From the NCBI GenBank assembly GCA_030427835.1, contig JAUICN010000011.1, positions 1-64,000 on the forward strand: a DNA stretch of 64,000 bases, read 5' to 3'. The translations under genes were made by a program, and so were the position numbers. The notes beneath the pieces were generated by a model. It did no database searches, was not told the DNA's origin, and saw nothing but the letters and a program-made list of their open reading frames with translations. Shown piece by piece: positions 43,950-52,242 of the stretch. Origin of the DNA: Polyangia bacterium (GTDB lineage: Bacteria > Myxococcota_A > Polyangia > Polyangiales > JAUICN01). The stretch's first letter is position 1; each line of letters begins with the position of its first letter.

Positions 43950-44231
43950 CTAGCTCCAGAGCCGTCCGGGCTCCACACGGAACCGGGATTTGCGGGGCAG
44001 AGGAGCCCGAAATGTCCAAACAACTCACGGTGTGATCCAAATTAAGACACACCTGACGAGTGAGGGGATAAACCAGTATTTAGTATTGTAATCATTGAAA
44101 AATAATCGGTGCATTCATGATCGAAATCCAGAATCTTAAAAATAAGACACATGCCGAAAACCATTTTTCGACACAAAACCCGCCTCCGCCCATTTCAACC
44201 TGGGTCATTTCTGGGCTGCGCCACACCACGT

Positions 44232-44265
44232 CAGAACACAGAGCGCTCCATGTTCCACAAAGTGG
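44232..44265 (+). promoter_or_regulatory. Conserved 34-bp upstream element, copy 1
   Basis: CAGAACACAGAGCGCTCCAT and the following 14 bases (to 44265) are identical to 46174-46207. The core AGAACA-N5-CGCTCC, and the adjoining TGTTCC, form a dyad related to GGAACA-N5-TGCTCC seen twice upstream of 52243. In all three cases the core ends 101-102 nt before the start codon. This fits a binding site for an activator or repressor, for example a sigma-54 enhancer-binding protein. Confidence 0.7.
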
Positions 44266-44330
44266 TGCCCAACTGCCCATCCAAAACAGCATTTACTTGG
44301 TTTTCATCCTAAAACTCGCCTGGCGCACAA

Positions 44331-44345
44331 ATTGCCTTACGTACC
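44331..44345 (+). promoter_or_regulatory. Sigma-54-like -24/-12 motif, copy 1
   Basis: TGGC-GCACAAA-TTGC has the exact sigma-54 spacing (TGGC, 7 nt, TTGC). It is conserved in the second copy at 46263-46277. The predicted start of transcription (~44357) falls 5 nt after the only plausible ATG (44352), which conflicts with a simple promoter role for this copy. It may be nonfunctional here, or the start codon may be mis-assigned. Confidence 0.4.
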
Positions 44346-44351
44346 CACGTG

Positions 44352-46127
44352 ATGTTTTTCCGAGCCCGAAACAAGACTGCGCCCCACCGAACCCCCAGTT
44401 GTGGGATCCTCGCGGTACTACTGGCAGCCGGCGCGTGCACCCCGGTGGGCAGCTCGCCTGCGGAGCAAAAAGGAAGCGTTGCTTCACTTCGCTCGATGCC
44501 TGTAGAGCTAGTACCCACGGCAGCGCTACCCAAACTGACCAGCGGATACGTCGGCACCCTGATTCTCCGGGCGGATACCAAACGGGACCGCTTTTGGGTA
44601 TCCGACACGGACGCGGTCTACGAGTTGAAAGTGTCGCGGAATAGAACCTCTGTCATGGTTGGCGGTGTGGCTCCCCCACCGAACGGAAAACTTGAATGGA
44701 GCGAAAGGCACCATCAACTGCAGTCATCTCCCATGGTCGCAAATCAGGGCATGCTCGTACGTTTAAGTGACCAACAAACGTACGCTCCTTGGAGCAACCG
44801 TTCCATATCGAGAAGTGACTTTGTAGACCACTACAGTATGCGGTTCTGCAGGACGGCGTGGCCCGGTCAGGCGCCCCTAGACGACGAGGCTTGCGTTTCT
44901 ACCAGGCCCATCCTCGAAAGATTGGTGAAAGACGCCGATAGGCTTACCTACGACGAGGTTCTAAAGTGGGGTCCAGTGAGTAAGCCTGGCGTAGACGTGT
45001 TCTCCACAACGGTGAGTTTCGAGGCTTGGGGCGTGGAAGATGAGCAGGTATTCGTGCAAGCCAAAGACATTCTTGGCACCAGGTTCTGGGCAATCCGTCC
45101 AGACGGAAGTCCAACACCCATTGACGACACAACGCTCCAGCTCAGCGATCCGCGTGTTCATACCGCTGAAGGTACGGTCGACCAGATCATCGAAGAGTCA
45201 TCAAAGGAGACCCTTCATTCAGCCTACGTGAACGGGGTGCATGTCGTCTACGTGAACGAGCGGGTCGCCGTTCTGATTAACGAAGGCACATCGTGGAAAT
45301 TTGGACCTGCAATCCATGTTGGAAAAATGAATATCGTGTTGCATCAAGACCCTACACGTGGGCTGGTTGCGCGAGAATGGCTCAGCAAAGGCACACTCGC
45401 CCACGATCTATTTGAGTTTGTACCTGGGCCCGGGGGTAAGGTTGTGAAGAGAAAGATCTTTTCGGTACCCACATCACTTCGCAGTAGAATTTCCATCCCA
45501 TCCATCGCGTCCACAGGTGAGCTCGTAGTATTTCAGGAAAACTCATTCTCATTCTTGAAAGATGACGGTTCCGTGGATGCCACAGTTCTCTATTCCCACA
45601 TGGAAGAGCCGCCCATATATCGAAACGGATGGGGCGATGTCCGCGTCAACATGAACCTGGCCAAAATCGACAACGAACACTTCATTGCAACGCCCATATT
45701 GCGTAGAAGTGGTCAGACCGGCTACATCTATAAAATCACCCGCCCATCCCCCGAAGCCCAGAGCCGTTGCAAGGGCGGCAACGGCCAGGTGCTAAGTGTT
45801 GGCGAAGCCTGGCAAGAGGTGCCTGACCTACCCTGGGAGAGCATCCAAGAGGTTTGGGGGCGTGGGGGTTTTGTGTTTGGCACCTACCTAAGCGGCGGGG
45901 GTCAACTGAGCTTTCAAGTACGCGAACCCAGGGAGACCACCAAAGAGGGTGAGAAAGACTACCGCGTCATCGAGAGCGACACCGGCGAAGTCCTCAGCAT
46001 CACCGGAGCCATCGCCATTCGCTCGGTGGAGCTACCAGGGACTCCCTCAAGCGAGGCCAAACTCTACGTAAAGTCCGTCGGCTCAAGCCACGTACTCGTC
46101 TGCACCGACCAACCGCGCTCCCGTTAA
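44352..46127 (+). CDS. Lipoprotein of unknown function, tandem paralogue A
   Basis: A 591-residue protein. CGILAVLLAAGACTP is a lipoprotein signal ending in the lipobox Cys. The mature part has no motif I recognise and looks beta-rich, with propeller-like spacing. The last 132 residues, from YKITRPSPEAQSRC to PRSR, are nearly identical to the end of the next gene, while the upstream ~430 residues are only distantly similar. ATG 44352 is preferred over GTG 44349. Confidence 0.82.
   Translation: MFFRARNKTAPHRTPSCGILAVLLAAGACTPVGSSPAEQKGSVASLRSMPVELVPTAALPKLTSGYVGTLILRADTKRDRFWVSDTDAVYELKVSRNRTSVMVGGVAPPPNGKLEWSERHHQLQSSPMVANQGMLVRLSDQQTYAPWSNRSISRSDFVDHYSMRFCRTAWPGQAPLDDEACVSTRPILERLVKDADRLTYDEVLKWGPVSKPGVDVFSTTVSFEAWGVEDEQVFVQAKDILGTRFWAIRPDGSPTPIDDTTLQLSDPRVHTAEGTVDQIIEESSKETLHSAYVNGVHVVYVNERVAVLINEGTSWKFGPAIHVGKMNIVLHQDPTRGLVAREWLSKGTLAHDLFEFVPGPGGKVVKRKIFSVPTSLRSRISIPSIASTGELVVFQENSFSFLKDDGSVDATVLYSHMEEPPIYRNGWGDVRVNMNLAKIDNEHFIATPILRRSGQTGYIYKITRPSPEAQSRCKGGNGQVLSVGEAWQEVPDLPWESIQEVWGRGGFVFGTYLSGGGQLSFQVREPRETTKEGEKDYRVIESDTGEVLSITGAIAIRSVELPGTPSSEAKLYVKSVGSSHVLVCTDQPRSR
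45729..46127 (+). repeat. Shared 3' module, copy 1
   Basis: These 399 bp match 47705-48103 without any gap at about 91% identity by hand alignment, with a longest identical run of 69 bp. Mismatches concentrate at the 5' edge and in one patch near 46022-46043. The flanking bodies of the two genes are far more diverged, so the 3' end has probably been homogenised by gene conversion, or is a swapped module. Confidence 0.85.
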
Positions 46128-46173
46128 CACGGTGTTCGCAACAGCCGGACAGGTGGCCCAGGTGCTCCAACCC

Positions 46174-46207
46174 CAGAACACAGAGCGCTCCATGTTCCAC
46201 AAAGTGG
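46174..46207 (+). promoter_or_regulatory. Conserved 34-bp upstream element, copy 2
   Basis: Identical over 34 bp to the element at 44232-44265 and placed at the same distance (102 nt from the core end to ATG 46295). Sequence between this element and the -24/-12-like motif is not conserved, so the element itself is under selection or was recently copied. Confidence 0.72.
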
Positions 46208-46262
46208 GGTCGGTGTACCCTTTCACACTGGAACCCGGCAACGATTTCGCCCAAAACCGGCC

Positions 46263-46277
46263 TGGCGCACAAATTGC
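46263..46277 (+). promoter_or_regulatory. Sigma-54-like -24/-12 motif, copy 2
   Basis: TGGC-GCACAAA-TTGC followed by T fits the sigma-54 consensus. The predicted transcript would begin near 46289, 6 nt before ATG 46295, giving an almost leaderless mRNA. The 17-bp block CCTGGCGCACAAATTGC is identical to copy 1. Confidence 0.5.
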
Positions 46278-46294
46278 TTCCTTTCTTCAACCCC

Positions 46295-48103
46295 ATGGTC
46301 CGTAGAGACACAAAAAACGCAATCCGACACACTGGAGCGTTGGCATGGATATTGGCCGCGGGCGCATGCACGCCATCCTTGGGTTCCCACACCGAGCAAA
46401 AGTCCAACCTAGAGAAGCGCTACCTCCCCGCACGTTTCGAAGTCGTCGCCACCCTGCCAAGGGACGCGGGCAAGGATTTTCTGTATTCCATGCGCGTCGA
46501 CTCGGAAGCTCGTCACATTGTGCACGTGGGCTCAGATGGTTTGTACCTTTACCAATGGTCCGAGGACTTCAAGAGCGTTCAACTATTGGACAAGATTCAG
46601 CAGGTTCCACCGGCCCTAAGCCATGTAGGTGGAAGCCTAGAAACCAACCTCAATGTACCCACATCCACACGGCAGACGGCCGTCGGTACTCACGCGGTGA
46701 CTGGGGACGACGCGTGGTTCACAGGTGTGGCGGATACATTCCTTAAGAGAAACGGGAAAAGGGTGACGGTAAACCTCGTCCGCCCCGATGCGTTCGTTTC
46801 GAGTCATGAAGAGGCCCACTGCCCCACAAAGATCAGGAACAACCGCTTCGAGGTTAACGGCGCAGAATGCGTGTCCAACCGCGGTTTCCTTGAAAACTGG
46901 GTGCCCCAAAGTGCCGACCTGAAGAGTTTGTTACTCGAAGGTAGCGACACGTCGATATTTGACGGAGATGAAGTTCAGAACCCGGGAGAGCCGTACACGA
47001 CCGGGCCCTGGGGCTTCCTTGGTGGTCAGACGCTGTTCCAGGTTTTTCGACAAAGCGATGAGTACTCCAGCTCCCATCATCCAAGTCATCAAATGATAGC
47101 CATTGACCCCCAGGGAGAGTTCTCAGTCATCAACTCGGAAGTATTTGGCGAGGGCTTCACTTGGACAAGTTCCCAATCAAGGTTTTGGTCCATCGATGGG
47201 CAGTACTTGGCATTCGTCAACGGTCGAATGGCTGTACTACGTCAGGGCGGCAAGGCCCTGTACTTTGGAGAAGCAATGAAAGTGGGAGATATTCGGTTCT
47301 CTGAAACGCAAGATCCAACCCGAGGTCTTGTTGGAGTCCCATTCCGAGAGGACGGGCGCCCGGGGTGGGATCTTCAAGAGTTTTCTATCCAGGACGACCA
47401 GGTCACGAAGCGAACGATCTACACTGTTCCCGTGGCCCACCGTGGTCGAACCGCATTTCCTAGTATTGCCGCCACCGGTGAGATAGTGGTCTTTAAAGAT
47501 CAGGCCGCCGTATTTCTTAACGATGACGGCAGCGTCGACTTCGAAATACCCTATTCAATGCTCCCCAGCAGGAAGAGCTACGTGAAAATGCGGGAGGGAA
47601 CGGTCGCCGAGATTGGTCAGTTTGCCATGTTGGACAACGATCATCTTCTAGCAATGAACGCTCTCAGTGCCGACTACATGGATAACGCTGAGGTTGGCGA
47701 AGTCTACAAAATCACGCGGCCGTCTCCCGCGGCCCAAGCCCGCTGCAAGAGTGGCAACGGGCAGGTGCTGAGTGTTGGTGAAGCCTGGCGAGAAGTGCCT
47801 GACCTACCCTGGGAGAGCATCCAAGAGGTTTGGGGGCGTGGCGGGTTTGTGTTTGGCACGTACCTCAACGGCGGGGGGCAACTCAGTTTTCAAGTACGCG
47901 AACCCAGGGAGACCATCAAAGAGGGTGAGAAAGACTACCGCGTCATCGAGAGCGACACCGGCGAAGTCCTCAGCATCACCGGAGCGATCGCCATTCGCGC
48001 GGGCGAACTCCCAGGCACCCCCTCAAGCGAGGCCAAACTCTACGTAAAGTCCGTCGGCTCAAGCCACGTGCTCGTCTGCACCGACCCACCGCGCTCCCGT
48101 TAA
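46295..48103 (+). CDS. Lipoprotein of unknown function, tandem paralogue B
   Basis: A 602-residue protein with signal WILAAGACTP (lipobox Cys ~24). The body differs from the preceding paralogue apart from scattered matches (for example PSIASTGE versus PSIAATGE and DPTRGLV in both). The C-terminal 132 residues match it almost exactly. ATG 46295 is favoured over an in-frame TTG at 46274 because it aligns with the start of paralogue A. No enzymatic motif is visible. Confidence 0.82.
   Translation: MVRRDTKNAIRHTGALAWILAAGACTPSLGSHTEQKSNLEKRYLPARFEVVATLPRDAGKDFLYSMRVDSEARHIVHVGSDGLYLYQWSEDFKSVQLLDKIQQVPPALSHVGGSLETNLNVPTSTRQTAVGTHAVTGDDAWFTGVADTFLKRNGKRVTVNLVRPDAFVSSHEEAHCPTKIRNNRFEVNGAECVSNRGFLENWVPQSADLKSLLLEGSDTSIFDGDEVQNPGEPYTTGPWGFLGGQTLFQVFRQSDEYSSSHHPSHQMIAIDPQGEFSVINSEVFGEGFTWTSSQSRFWSIDGQYLAFVNGRMAVLRQGGKALYFGEAMKVGDIRFSETQDPTRGLVGVPFREDGRPGWDLQEFSIQDDQVTKRTIYTVPVAHRGRTAFPSIAATGEIVVFKDQAAVFLNDDGSVDFEIPYSMLPSRKSYVKMREGTVAEIGQFAMLDNDHLLAMNALSADYMDNAEVGEVYKITRPSPAAQARCKSGNGQVLSVGEAWREVPDLPWESIQEVWGRGGFVFGTYLNGGGQLSFQVREPRETIKEGEKDYRVIESDTGEVLSITGAIAIRAGELPGTPSSEAKLYVKSVGSSHVLVCTDPPRSR
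47705..48103 (+). repeat. Shared 3' module, copy 2
   Basis: Partner of 45729-46127, gap-free and about 91% identical. It encodes GQVLSVGEAWREVPDLPWES, then RGGFVFGTYLNGGGQLSFQV, then YRVIESDTGEVLSITGAIAI. Several silent positions are identical through the 69-bp core, which argues for recent DNA-level exchange rather than protein-level constraint alone. Confidence 0.85.
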
Positions 48104-48156
48104 CCCTGTGCCCGCAATGCCTTTCTAAGGATCGAAGGGTCCGGTACACTCGTCCC

Positions 48157-48666
48157 GTGCACAACGACATTGAGCGGGTGATTCGGGTTCTCAACGACGC
48201 AAACGTGAAGTACCTCATTGTGGGTGGGGTGGCCGTTGTGCTTCATGGGCACCTGCGCACCACCGCGGACCTGGATCTGGTCATCGGGCTCGAAGAAGAA
48301 AATGCCGCAGCCGCAATGCGAGCGCTAGGCTCTCTCGGTTACCAGCCCCGCGCCCCGGTGCCGATTCAAGCATTTGCGGATAGTGAGCAACGGCGCTCCT
48401 GGGTAGAAGACAAGGGGCTCACCGTGTTCAGCCTCTGGAGCAATCAGATCCCCACACTTGAAGTAGATGTGTTTGTGGAGTCACCTTTCGAGTTTGAAGA
48501 GGCCCTGAAACGCTCGCAAGAAGTAGAGCTTGATACGCTGCATGCCCGTGTTGTCGGTGTGGACGACCTGATTGACATGAAGCGTGCCGTCGGGCGCGCC
48601 GTGGACGACTCTGACGTGGCGGCACTTGAAGCTGTGCGCGCAGAGATGCAAGATGGAGAGCAATGA
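48157..48666 (+). CDS. Nucleotidyltransferase-fold protein (AbiEii/MNT-like)
   Basis: A 169-residue protein starting at GTG. YLIVGGVAVVLHGHLRTTADLDLVI has the GG and DxD-like (ADLDLV) residues of the minimal nucleotidyltransferase fold, as in DUF1814/AbiEii-type proteins. Many such proteins are toxins or antitoxins that nucleotidylate tRNA or their partner. Its stop overlaps the start of a 67-residue protein (ATGA), forming a likely two-gene module. Confidence 0.8.
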   Translation: MHNDIERVIRVLNDANVKYLIVGGVAVVLHGHLRTTADLDLVIGLEEENAAAAMRALGSLGYQPRAPVPIQAFADSEQRRSWVEDKGLTVFSLWSNQIPTLEVDVFVESPFEFEEALKRSQEVELDTLHARVVGVDDLIDMKRAVGRAVDDSDVAALEAVRAEMQDGEQ

Positions 48667-48866
48667 AGGCGCCCAAAAGAGAGTTCAGCCGCGGCTTTGA
48701 GGAGCACAAGCGTGCCCAGGCCACCATGGGCCTGCGACTCACCCCCGCCGAACGCCTACGCTGGCTCGAAGAATCCAAAGCCACCCTCGCCCGCTGGTGC
48801 GGCCGCGCCCTAGAGAGCGAAACCGCGCAGGATGCTTCGACAGTGGATGAAAAGCCTGTAGAATAG
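48663..48866 (+). CDS. Small protein coupled to the nucleotidyltransferase
   Basis: A 67-residue basic-to-acidic protein: FSRGFEEHKRAQATMGLRLTPAERLRWLEESKATLARW, then an acidic tail. The middle resembles the LTPAERLxWLE segment found in many small partners of nucleotidyltransferase-type proteins. The start overlaps the upstream stop. It is probably the cognate partner; the function is not shown. Confidence 0.72.
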   Translation: MKAPKREFSRGFEEHKRAQATMGLRLTPAERLRWLEESKATLARWCGRALESETAQDASTVDEKPVE

Positions 48867-48870
48867 ACCC

Positions 48871-49098
48871 ATGGGCGACACACTTCAGGCCACAGTTCGC
48901 AACGGTAGGCTCGTGATGGATGAACCTACCAACCTACCTGAAGGCACCACCTTCAATCTCGTCGTGGACTCGGAAGACCCGTTTGCCAAGCTTACGCCTG
49001 AAGAGCGAGAAAAACTAAACGCAATGATCGATGAGGGCAGAGAGCAAATTCGAAACGGCGAAGGGATTCCCGCAGAAGAGTTTCTTGCCACTCTGTGA
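48871..49098 (+). CDS. Antitoxin-like protein (DUF104/RelB-like)
   Basis: A 75-residue protein. LQATVRNGRLVMDEPTNLPEGTTF is a short beta domain like the DUF104/AbrB-like antitoxin N-terminus. KLTPEEREKLNAMIDEGREQI, then EEFLATL, is a helical toxin-binding tail. It precedes the RelE/ParE-like gene by 12 nt. It starts 4 nt after the preceding small gene, so all four genes may be one transcript. Confidence 0.82.
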   Translation: MGDTLQATVRNGRLVMDEPTNLPEGTTFNLVVDSEDPFAKLTPEEREKLNAMIDEGREQIRNGEGIPAEEFLATL

Positions 49099-49110
49099 GT
49101 CATCAGTTCG

Positions 49111-49416
49111 TTGAGTTACCGTATCATTATTGCCCCTGGTGCTGCTCGTCGGCTTCGAGAGTACCAAAGGTGGTGGGATAGAAATCGACCTGCGGCACGC
49201 CCCAGATTCCAAAAACGTCTCCACTTGGCCCTGGATTCGGTAGCCGAGTTCCCATATCGGTTTCCATTCTACCCAGATCAAAACCTCAGGTACTGCATAA
49301 TCGACAAAACCCCGTATGCGCTTCTTTTCGAAATCAATGCGGAAACGAAAACCGTGGACGTCCTAAGCGCGTGGAGTACGGCCCTGGGAGAGCCTCCTGA
49401 AATTGCGAATCGTTAG
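49111..49416 (+). CDS. RelE/ParE-superfamily toxin
   Basis: A 101-residue protein. YRIIIAPGAARRLREYQRWW, then RFQKRLHLALDSVAEFPYRFPFYPDQNLRYCIIDKTPYALLFEI, is the RelE/ParE fold signature. The only usable start is TTG 49111, because an in-frame stop lies 15 nt upstream; a weak start is usual for toxin genes downstream of antitoxins. The target may be mRNA on the ribosome or gyrase. Confidence 0.85.
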   Translation: MSYRIIIAPGAARRLREYQRWWDRNRPAARPRFQKRLHLALDSVAEFPYRFPFYPDQNLRYCIIDKTPYALLFEINAETKTVDVLSAWSTALGEPPEIANR

Positions 49417-49428
49417 GTGGGTTTAGAA

Positions 49429-49737
49429 TCAAGCCCCGGCGAGTGCGGCTTCTAACTCCGAGAGTGCGTGAGCGTCGCCTTCTGCCTTGGCGGTGGTGAT
49501 GCCTTGCTCGAGCCAGGTGCGGGCATCGCTGTTCTTGCCCAGCTCCAGGCACACCTGCCCTGCCATCAGGTAGGTGGGCACGTAACTGCCAAACTTCTCA
49601 CGCACCTCCCCGTAGGCCGTAAGTGCGTCTTCCAATCGGCCAAGCGAACGCAACTCCATGGCCCGTGCGTACCAATGAAACGGATCCTCAGACCCCTTGG
49701 CAATCAACCCCTCAATCATCTCCAACCGCTTCGACAT
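49429..49737 (-). CDS. Small TPR-like protein
   Basis: A 102-residue all-helical protein. DPFHWYARAMELRSLGRLEDALTAYGEV, then PTYLMAGQVCLELGKNSDARTWLEQGI, form two to three tetratricopeptide repeats with the usual Trp/Leu/Gly/Ala pattern. It is likely a protein-protein interaction adaptor. It starts 2 nt after the hpt stop on the same strand, so it belongs to the salvage-gene transcript. Confidence 0.85.
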   Translation of the reverse strand: MSKRLEMIEGLIAKGSEDPFHWYARAMELRSLGRLEDALTAYGEVREKFGSYVPTYLMAGQVCLELGKNSDARTWLEQGITTAKAEGDAHALSELEAALAGA

Positions 49738-49739
49738 GG

Positions 49740-50294
49740 CTAACCGTTCTCTAGCACACCCAAATAGGGGATGTTGCGGTGTTGTTGGGCGTGGTCGAGG
49801 CCGTAGCCGACGACGAACACGTCTTCGATGGTGAAGCCCAGGTAGTCGATGGGTACCTCCACCTTGGCCCGGGCGGGTTTGTGCAAGAAGGAGGCGACCT
49901 TCACGCTTGCCGGGTTCCGCGTGGCCAGGTTCTTGAGCAGGTATTGCATGGTCAATCCCGTGTCCACGATGTCCTCCACAAGCAGAACATCCTTGCCCTC
50001 AACGGAGCGCTTCAGGTCGTGGGTGATTTGCACCACGCCGCTCGATTCCGTCTCATCGCCGTAGGAGCGTACACCCAGAAACTCCATGGTCATCGGTAGA
50101 TCAATGCCTCGCACCAAGTCTGCCGCAAACACAAAGCTACCCTTCAGCACCGGCACCACCACCAACTCCCGCCCCTGCTCAACCGAGGCCGAGTAGTCCG
50201 CCGTAATCTGCGCCCCCAAAGCCTGCACACGGGCGTGAATCTGTTCTGTACTCAGCAGGGTTTGAATCGCTTGTTTCCGTGATTGCTCGGCCAT
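49740..50294 (-). CDS. hpt: Hypoxanthine phosphoribosyltransferase
   Basis: A 184-residue enzyme converting hypoxanthine or guanine plus PRPP to IMP or [26 protein letters not shown] and [20 protein letters not shown] (the PRPP-binding motif) are diagnostic, and [23 protein letters not shown] closes the protein. I use ATG 50294, 2 nt after the upp-like stop, rather than the TTG at 50306, which would overlap it. It is in an operon with a pyrimidine salvage gene. Confidence 0.95.
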   Translation of the reverse strand: MAEQSRKQAIQTLLSTEQIHARVQALGAQITADYSASVEQGRELVVVPVLKGSFVFAADLVRGIDLPMTMEFLGVRSYGDETESSGVVQITHDLKRSVEGKDVLLVEDIVDTGLTMQYLLKNLATRNPASVKVASFLHKPARAKVEVPIDYLGFTIEDVFVVGYGLDHAQQHRNIPYLGVLENG

Positions 50295-50296
50295 GC

Positions 50297-51112
50297 CTAC
50301 ACCCAAACGTTGTTCATGAGTTCACCGAGGCCGCCGGCGCCGGGAACGATGTAGCTCTGTTCGTTCAAGCCCTTCTCCCCAGGGTGCGTGCCCGGAACGG
50401 CTTGCAACGCATCTTCACTGGAAAGGCCGCGGTCGTACCTTAGTGCGTACACGATGACGTTGGGGTGCTCTGACTGAAGCTTGCGTAGGTACTCCGGTGT
50501 CACGATCAAGTGCATGGCGATTCGTTTCGCAGGCGTACCCGCCACCTCGTCCCGGTAGTGATCCAACGCACGGCAAATGGAAGAGCCTGTGGCCCCCATG
50601 GGGTCCGGGAAGAATACCGTGGCGCCGTCCACGTTGGCACCGGCCTTGGCCGTCATGAGCTCCGTGCCGGTCACTTGATTCTCGGCGTCGGTAGTGCGTG
50701 CCATCACCAGGTGGTCCTGCTGTACAAGCTCTGGATCCAACGCCTCGTTCAAAACCTCAAACAACACTTGCGAAGGCACATTGCCCGCCCGGGCAATCGC
50801 CACGGTCACGGCCCGCTGTGCCTTGCTTGGTACCACAGTATTCAATGTCACACCGGGGTGGGCCCCGTGCATGCGCGTCTCCACCTTCACCGTTTCCTGT
50901 ACCAGCTCCGCACCTGCCACCGTCCACGCCAGGTGGGTGTAGAGCTTCTTCATCAGCCGAGTAATTTCAGGCTGGGAAGTCCCCTCTGCGCTTAAACGAG
51001 CAAGCCACGACCACATCAAAGGCTGATCCAACAGGTGCACATTCGGCCCCCACCCGTGCTCAATCTCCACTGCCCGAAACCGGCTCTGCCCGTACGTGTT
51101 GTCGTCCACCAT
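50297..51112 (-). CDS. upp: Uracil phosphoribosyltransferase-like protein
   Basis: A 271-residue protein, longer than typical Upp (~208). [22 protein letters not shown] is the PRPP-binding loop and [15 protein letters not shown] matches the uracil-binding C-terminus of Upp (PGxGDxG type). The N-terminal ~70 residues are extra. ATG 51112 gives [15 protein letters not shown]; earlier in-frame Mets overlap the next gene region. It pairs with hpt for nucleobase salvage. The final loop differs from the canonical sequence, so specificity is probable rather than certain. Confidence 0.82.
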   Translation of the reverse strand: MVDDNTYGQSRFRAVEIEHGWGPNVHLLDQPLMWSWLARLSAEGTSQPEITRLMKKLYTHLAWTVAGAELVQETVKVETRMHGAHPGVTLNTVVPSKAQRAVTVAIARAGNVPSQVLFEVLNEALDPELVQQDHLVMARTTDAENQVTGTELMTAKAGANVDGATVFFPDPMGATGSSICRALDHYRDEVAGTPAKRIAMHLIVTPEYLRKLQSEHPNVIVYALRYDRGLSSEDALQAVPGTHPGEKGLNEQSYIVPGAGGLGELMNNVWV

Positions 51113-51151
51113 GAATCCTGAAGAGCGCTGTAACCGTGAGTCGGTCAACAA

Positions 51152-51874
51152 TCAATACGACGGATCTCGCCCCCGTTTCTTCGACAGCACGTCCAGGTGC
51201 AAGGTCGCCGCTCCGGAGAACTCTCCCACGACCAAGCCAAGTTCCGTGCCTCCTATCCAATGGGAGGTTGCGCCCCCTTCCACCGACCAAATCACCGGGC
51301 CGGTATGCACGCGCAGCCCAAGCTTCGATGGAATGATAAAGTTCCCTACAGAACTAGGAAGATACAGCGCGTTGAGTGCGGCGTAGGGTTCCAATTTTCC
51401 TTTCTTGAAGCCCACGGTCACCCCAGAGAGCAACGCCAAGCCCGAGTAGTCTTCATCGTACAGCTCGGCAAAAAAAACCTCCCCAAGACGGGGCCGATAT
51501 CCCCCTCCCACGGTGAGTGCCAAACCCAATCCGTGCTTTTCTGTGTGCAGCAGTCCAAATCGAGCCCAGCCCAGTGTGCTCAGAAACTCCGCCTGCCCGC
51601 CCAGTTCAAGCCAGTCCGTTACGCCCACCGCTCCCTGCGCCACTGGGCTTATCCAGCCACTGGTATTGGCAGACATGGCGCCCGTAAGCTCCACCTCGCC
51701 CGCCTTGAGCGTGTCTGCCGGCCGCAAATGCGTTTGCGTCGCGCACCCCCCAACAGCCAGCGAAAGGAATCCCGCGACGGAGAGGAGCCAAACGACGCCG
51801 TTGAGTTTGACCCGCGGTAAGAAGTGACGGGTGAGGGAAAAACCAAGAAAAGAAATCCAAGAAAAATAAGCCAT
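51152..51874 (-). CDS. Outer-membrane-type lipoprotein
   Basis: A 240-residue protein. A hydrophobic stretch (VVWLLSVAGFLSLAVGGC) ends in the lipobox Cys near residue 43. The mature part alternates Gly/aromatic beta strands (TDWLELGGQAEFLS, LGLALTVGGGYRP, KLGLRVHTGP), suggesting a small beta-barrel. ATG 51874 gives an unusually long 25-residue n-region, so a nonstandard start closer to the lipobox is possible. It is 39 nt upstream of the upp-like gene. Confidence 0.72.
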   Translation of the reverse strand: MAYFSWISFLGFSLTRHFLPRVKLNGVVWLLSVAGFLSLAVGGCATQTHLRPADTLKAGEVELTGAMSANTSGWISPVAQGAVGVTDWLELGGQAEFLSTLGWARFGLLHTEKHGLGLALTVGGGYRPRLGEVFFAELYDEDYSGLALLSGVTVGFKKGKLEPYAALNALYLPSSVGNFIIPSKLGLRVHTGPVIWSVEGGATSHWIGGTELGLVVGEFSGAATLHLDVLSKKRGRDPSY

Positions 51875-52018
51875 GCCGTACCCACAGCAATCCCCGTACC
51901 AACATCGGTTTTCTCGGAAACCCAGCCGGCATGGCACAGCCACCATGAAACCCGTGTCACACAGTGTGCCCATTCGAACACACCCCCACGTGCCGTGCCC
52001 AAACTCCAACTATTTCTG

Positions 52019-52086
52019 CAAATTATCTGCGCGGTGAAATGAACGATTCCGCAGTGAAATAACAAGTTCTGCCGTGCAGATAATTG
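52019..52086. promoter_or_regulatory. Inverted repeat in the divergent 51874/52243 promoter region
   Basis: CAAATTATCTGCGCGG (52019-52034) and CCGTGCAGATAATTG (52072-52086) form an imperfect 15-bp inverted repeat around a 37-bp centre. The centre contains direct repeats of the GATTCCGCAGTGAAAT type. It is A/T-richer than its surroundings and lies 16 bp before the tandem dyads of the gene at 52243. It is probably an operator or a second regulator's site. Confidence 0.5.
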
Positions 52087-52102
52087 ACGATTCCACTCAG
52101 TT

Positions 52103-52140
52103 GGGAACAGCAGTTGCTCCCTGGAACACAAAATGCTCCA
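52103..52140 (+). promoter_or_regulatory. Two tandem GGAACA-N5-TGCTCC dyads upstream of 52243
   Basis: GGAACA-GCAGT-TGCTCC (52104-52120) is followed 19 bp later by GGAACA-CAAAA-TGCTCC (52123-52139). Each is an imperfect dyad. The second ends ~102 nt before ATG 52243, the same distance as the related AGAACA-N5-CGCTCC copies before 44352 and 46295. Tandem dyads two helical turns apart are typical of activator binding sites. Confidence 0.62.
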
Positions 52141-52213
52141 TCGGATGTCGCCCCTTTCCGGGTGAAAGCCTCAAAACCACGGGATTTATTGAACGTGAAC
52201 TCCCTCCGGCCGT

Positions 52214-52228
52214 TGGCCCGAAATGTGC
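52214..52228 (+). promoter_or_regulatory. Sigma-54-like -24/-12 motif upstream of 52243
   Basis: TGGC-CCGAAAT-GTGC followed by A: correct spacing, one mismatch (TTGC to GTGC). Predicted transcription start ~52240, 3 nt before the ATG. It is the same arrangement of dyad, ~75 nt spacer and -24/-12-like motif as at the two tandem lipoprotein genes. Confidence 0.42.
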
Positions 52229-52242
52229 ATTAGACTGTCACC

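Larger units (their letters stand above)
43950..44351. other. Intergenic, relatively AT-rich region
   Basis: About 400 bp with no convincing gene. The middle (44040-44175) is clearly richer in A/T than its neighbours and contains a repeated TAAGACACA motif at 44044-44052 and 44143-44151. The right part carries the dyad and the -24/-12-like motif of the gene at 44352. The promoter of the phosphopantetheinyl transferase operon should also lie here on the minus strand. Confidence 0.55.
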
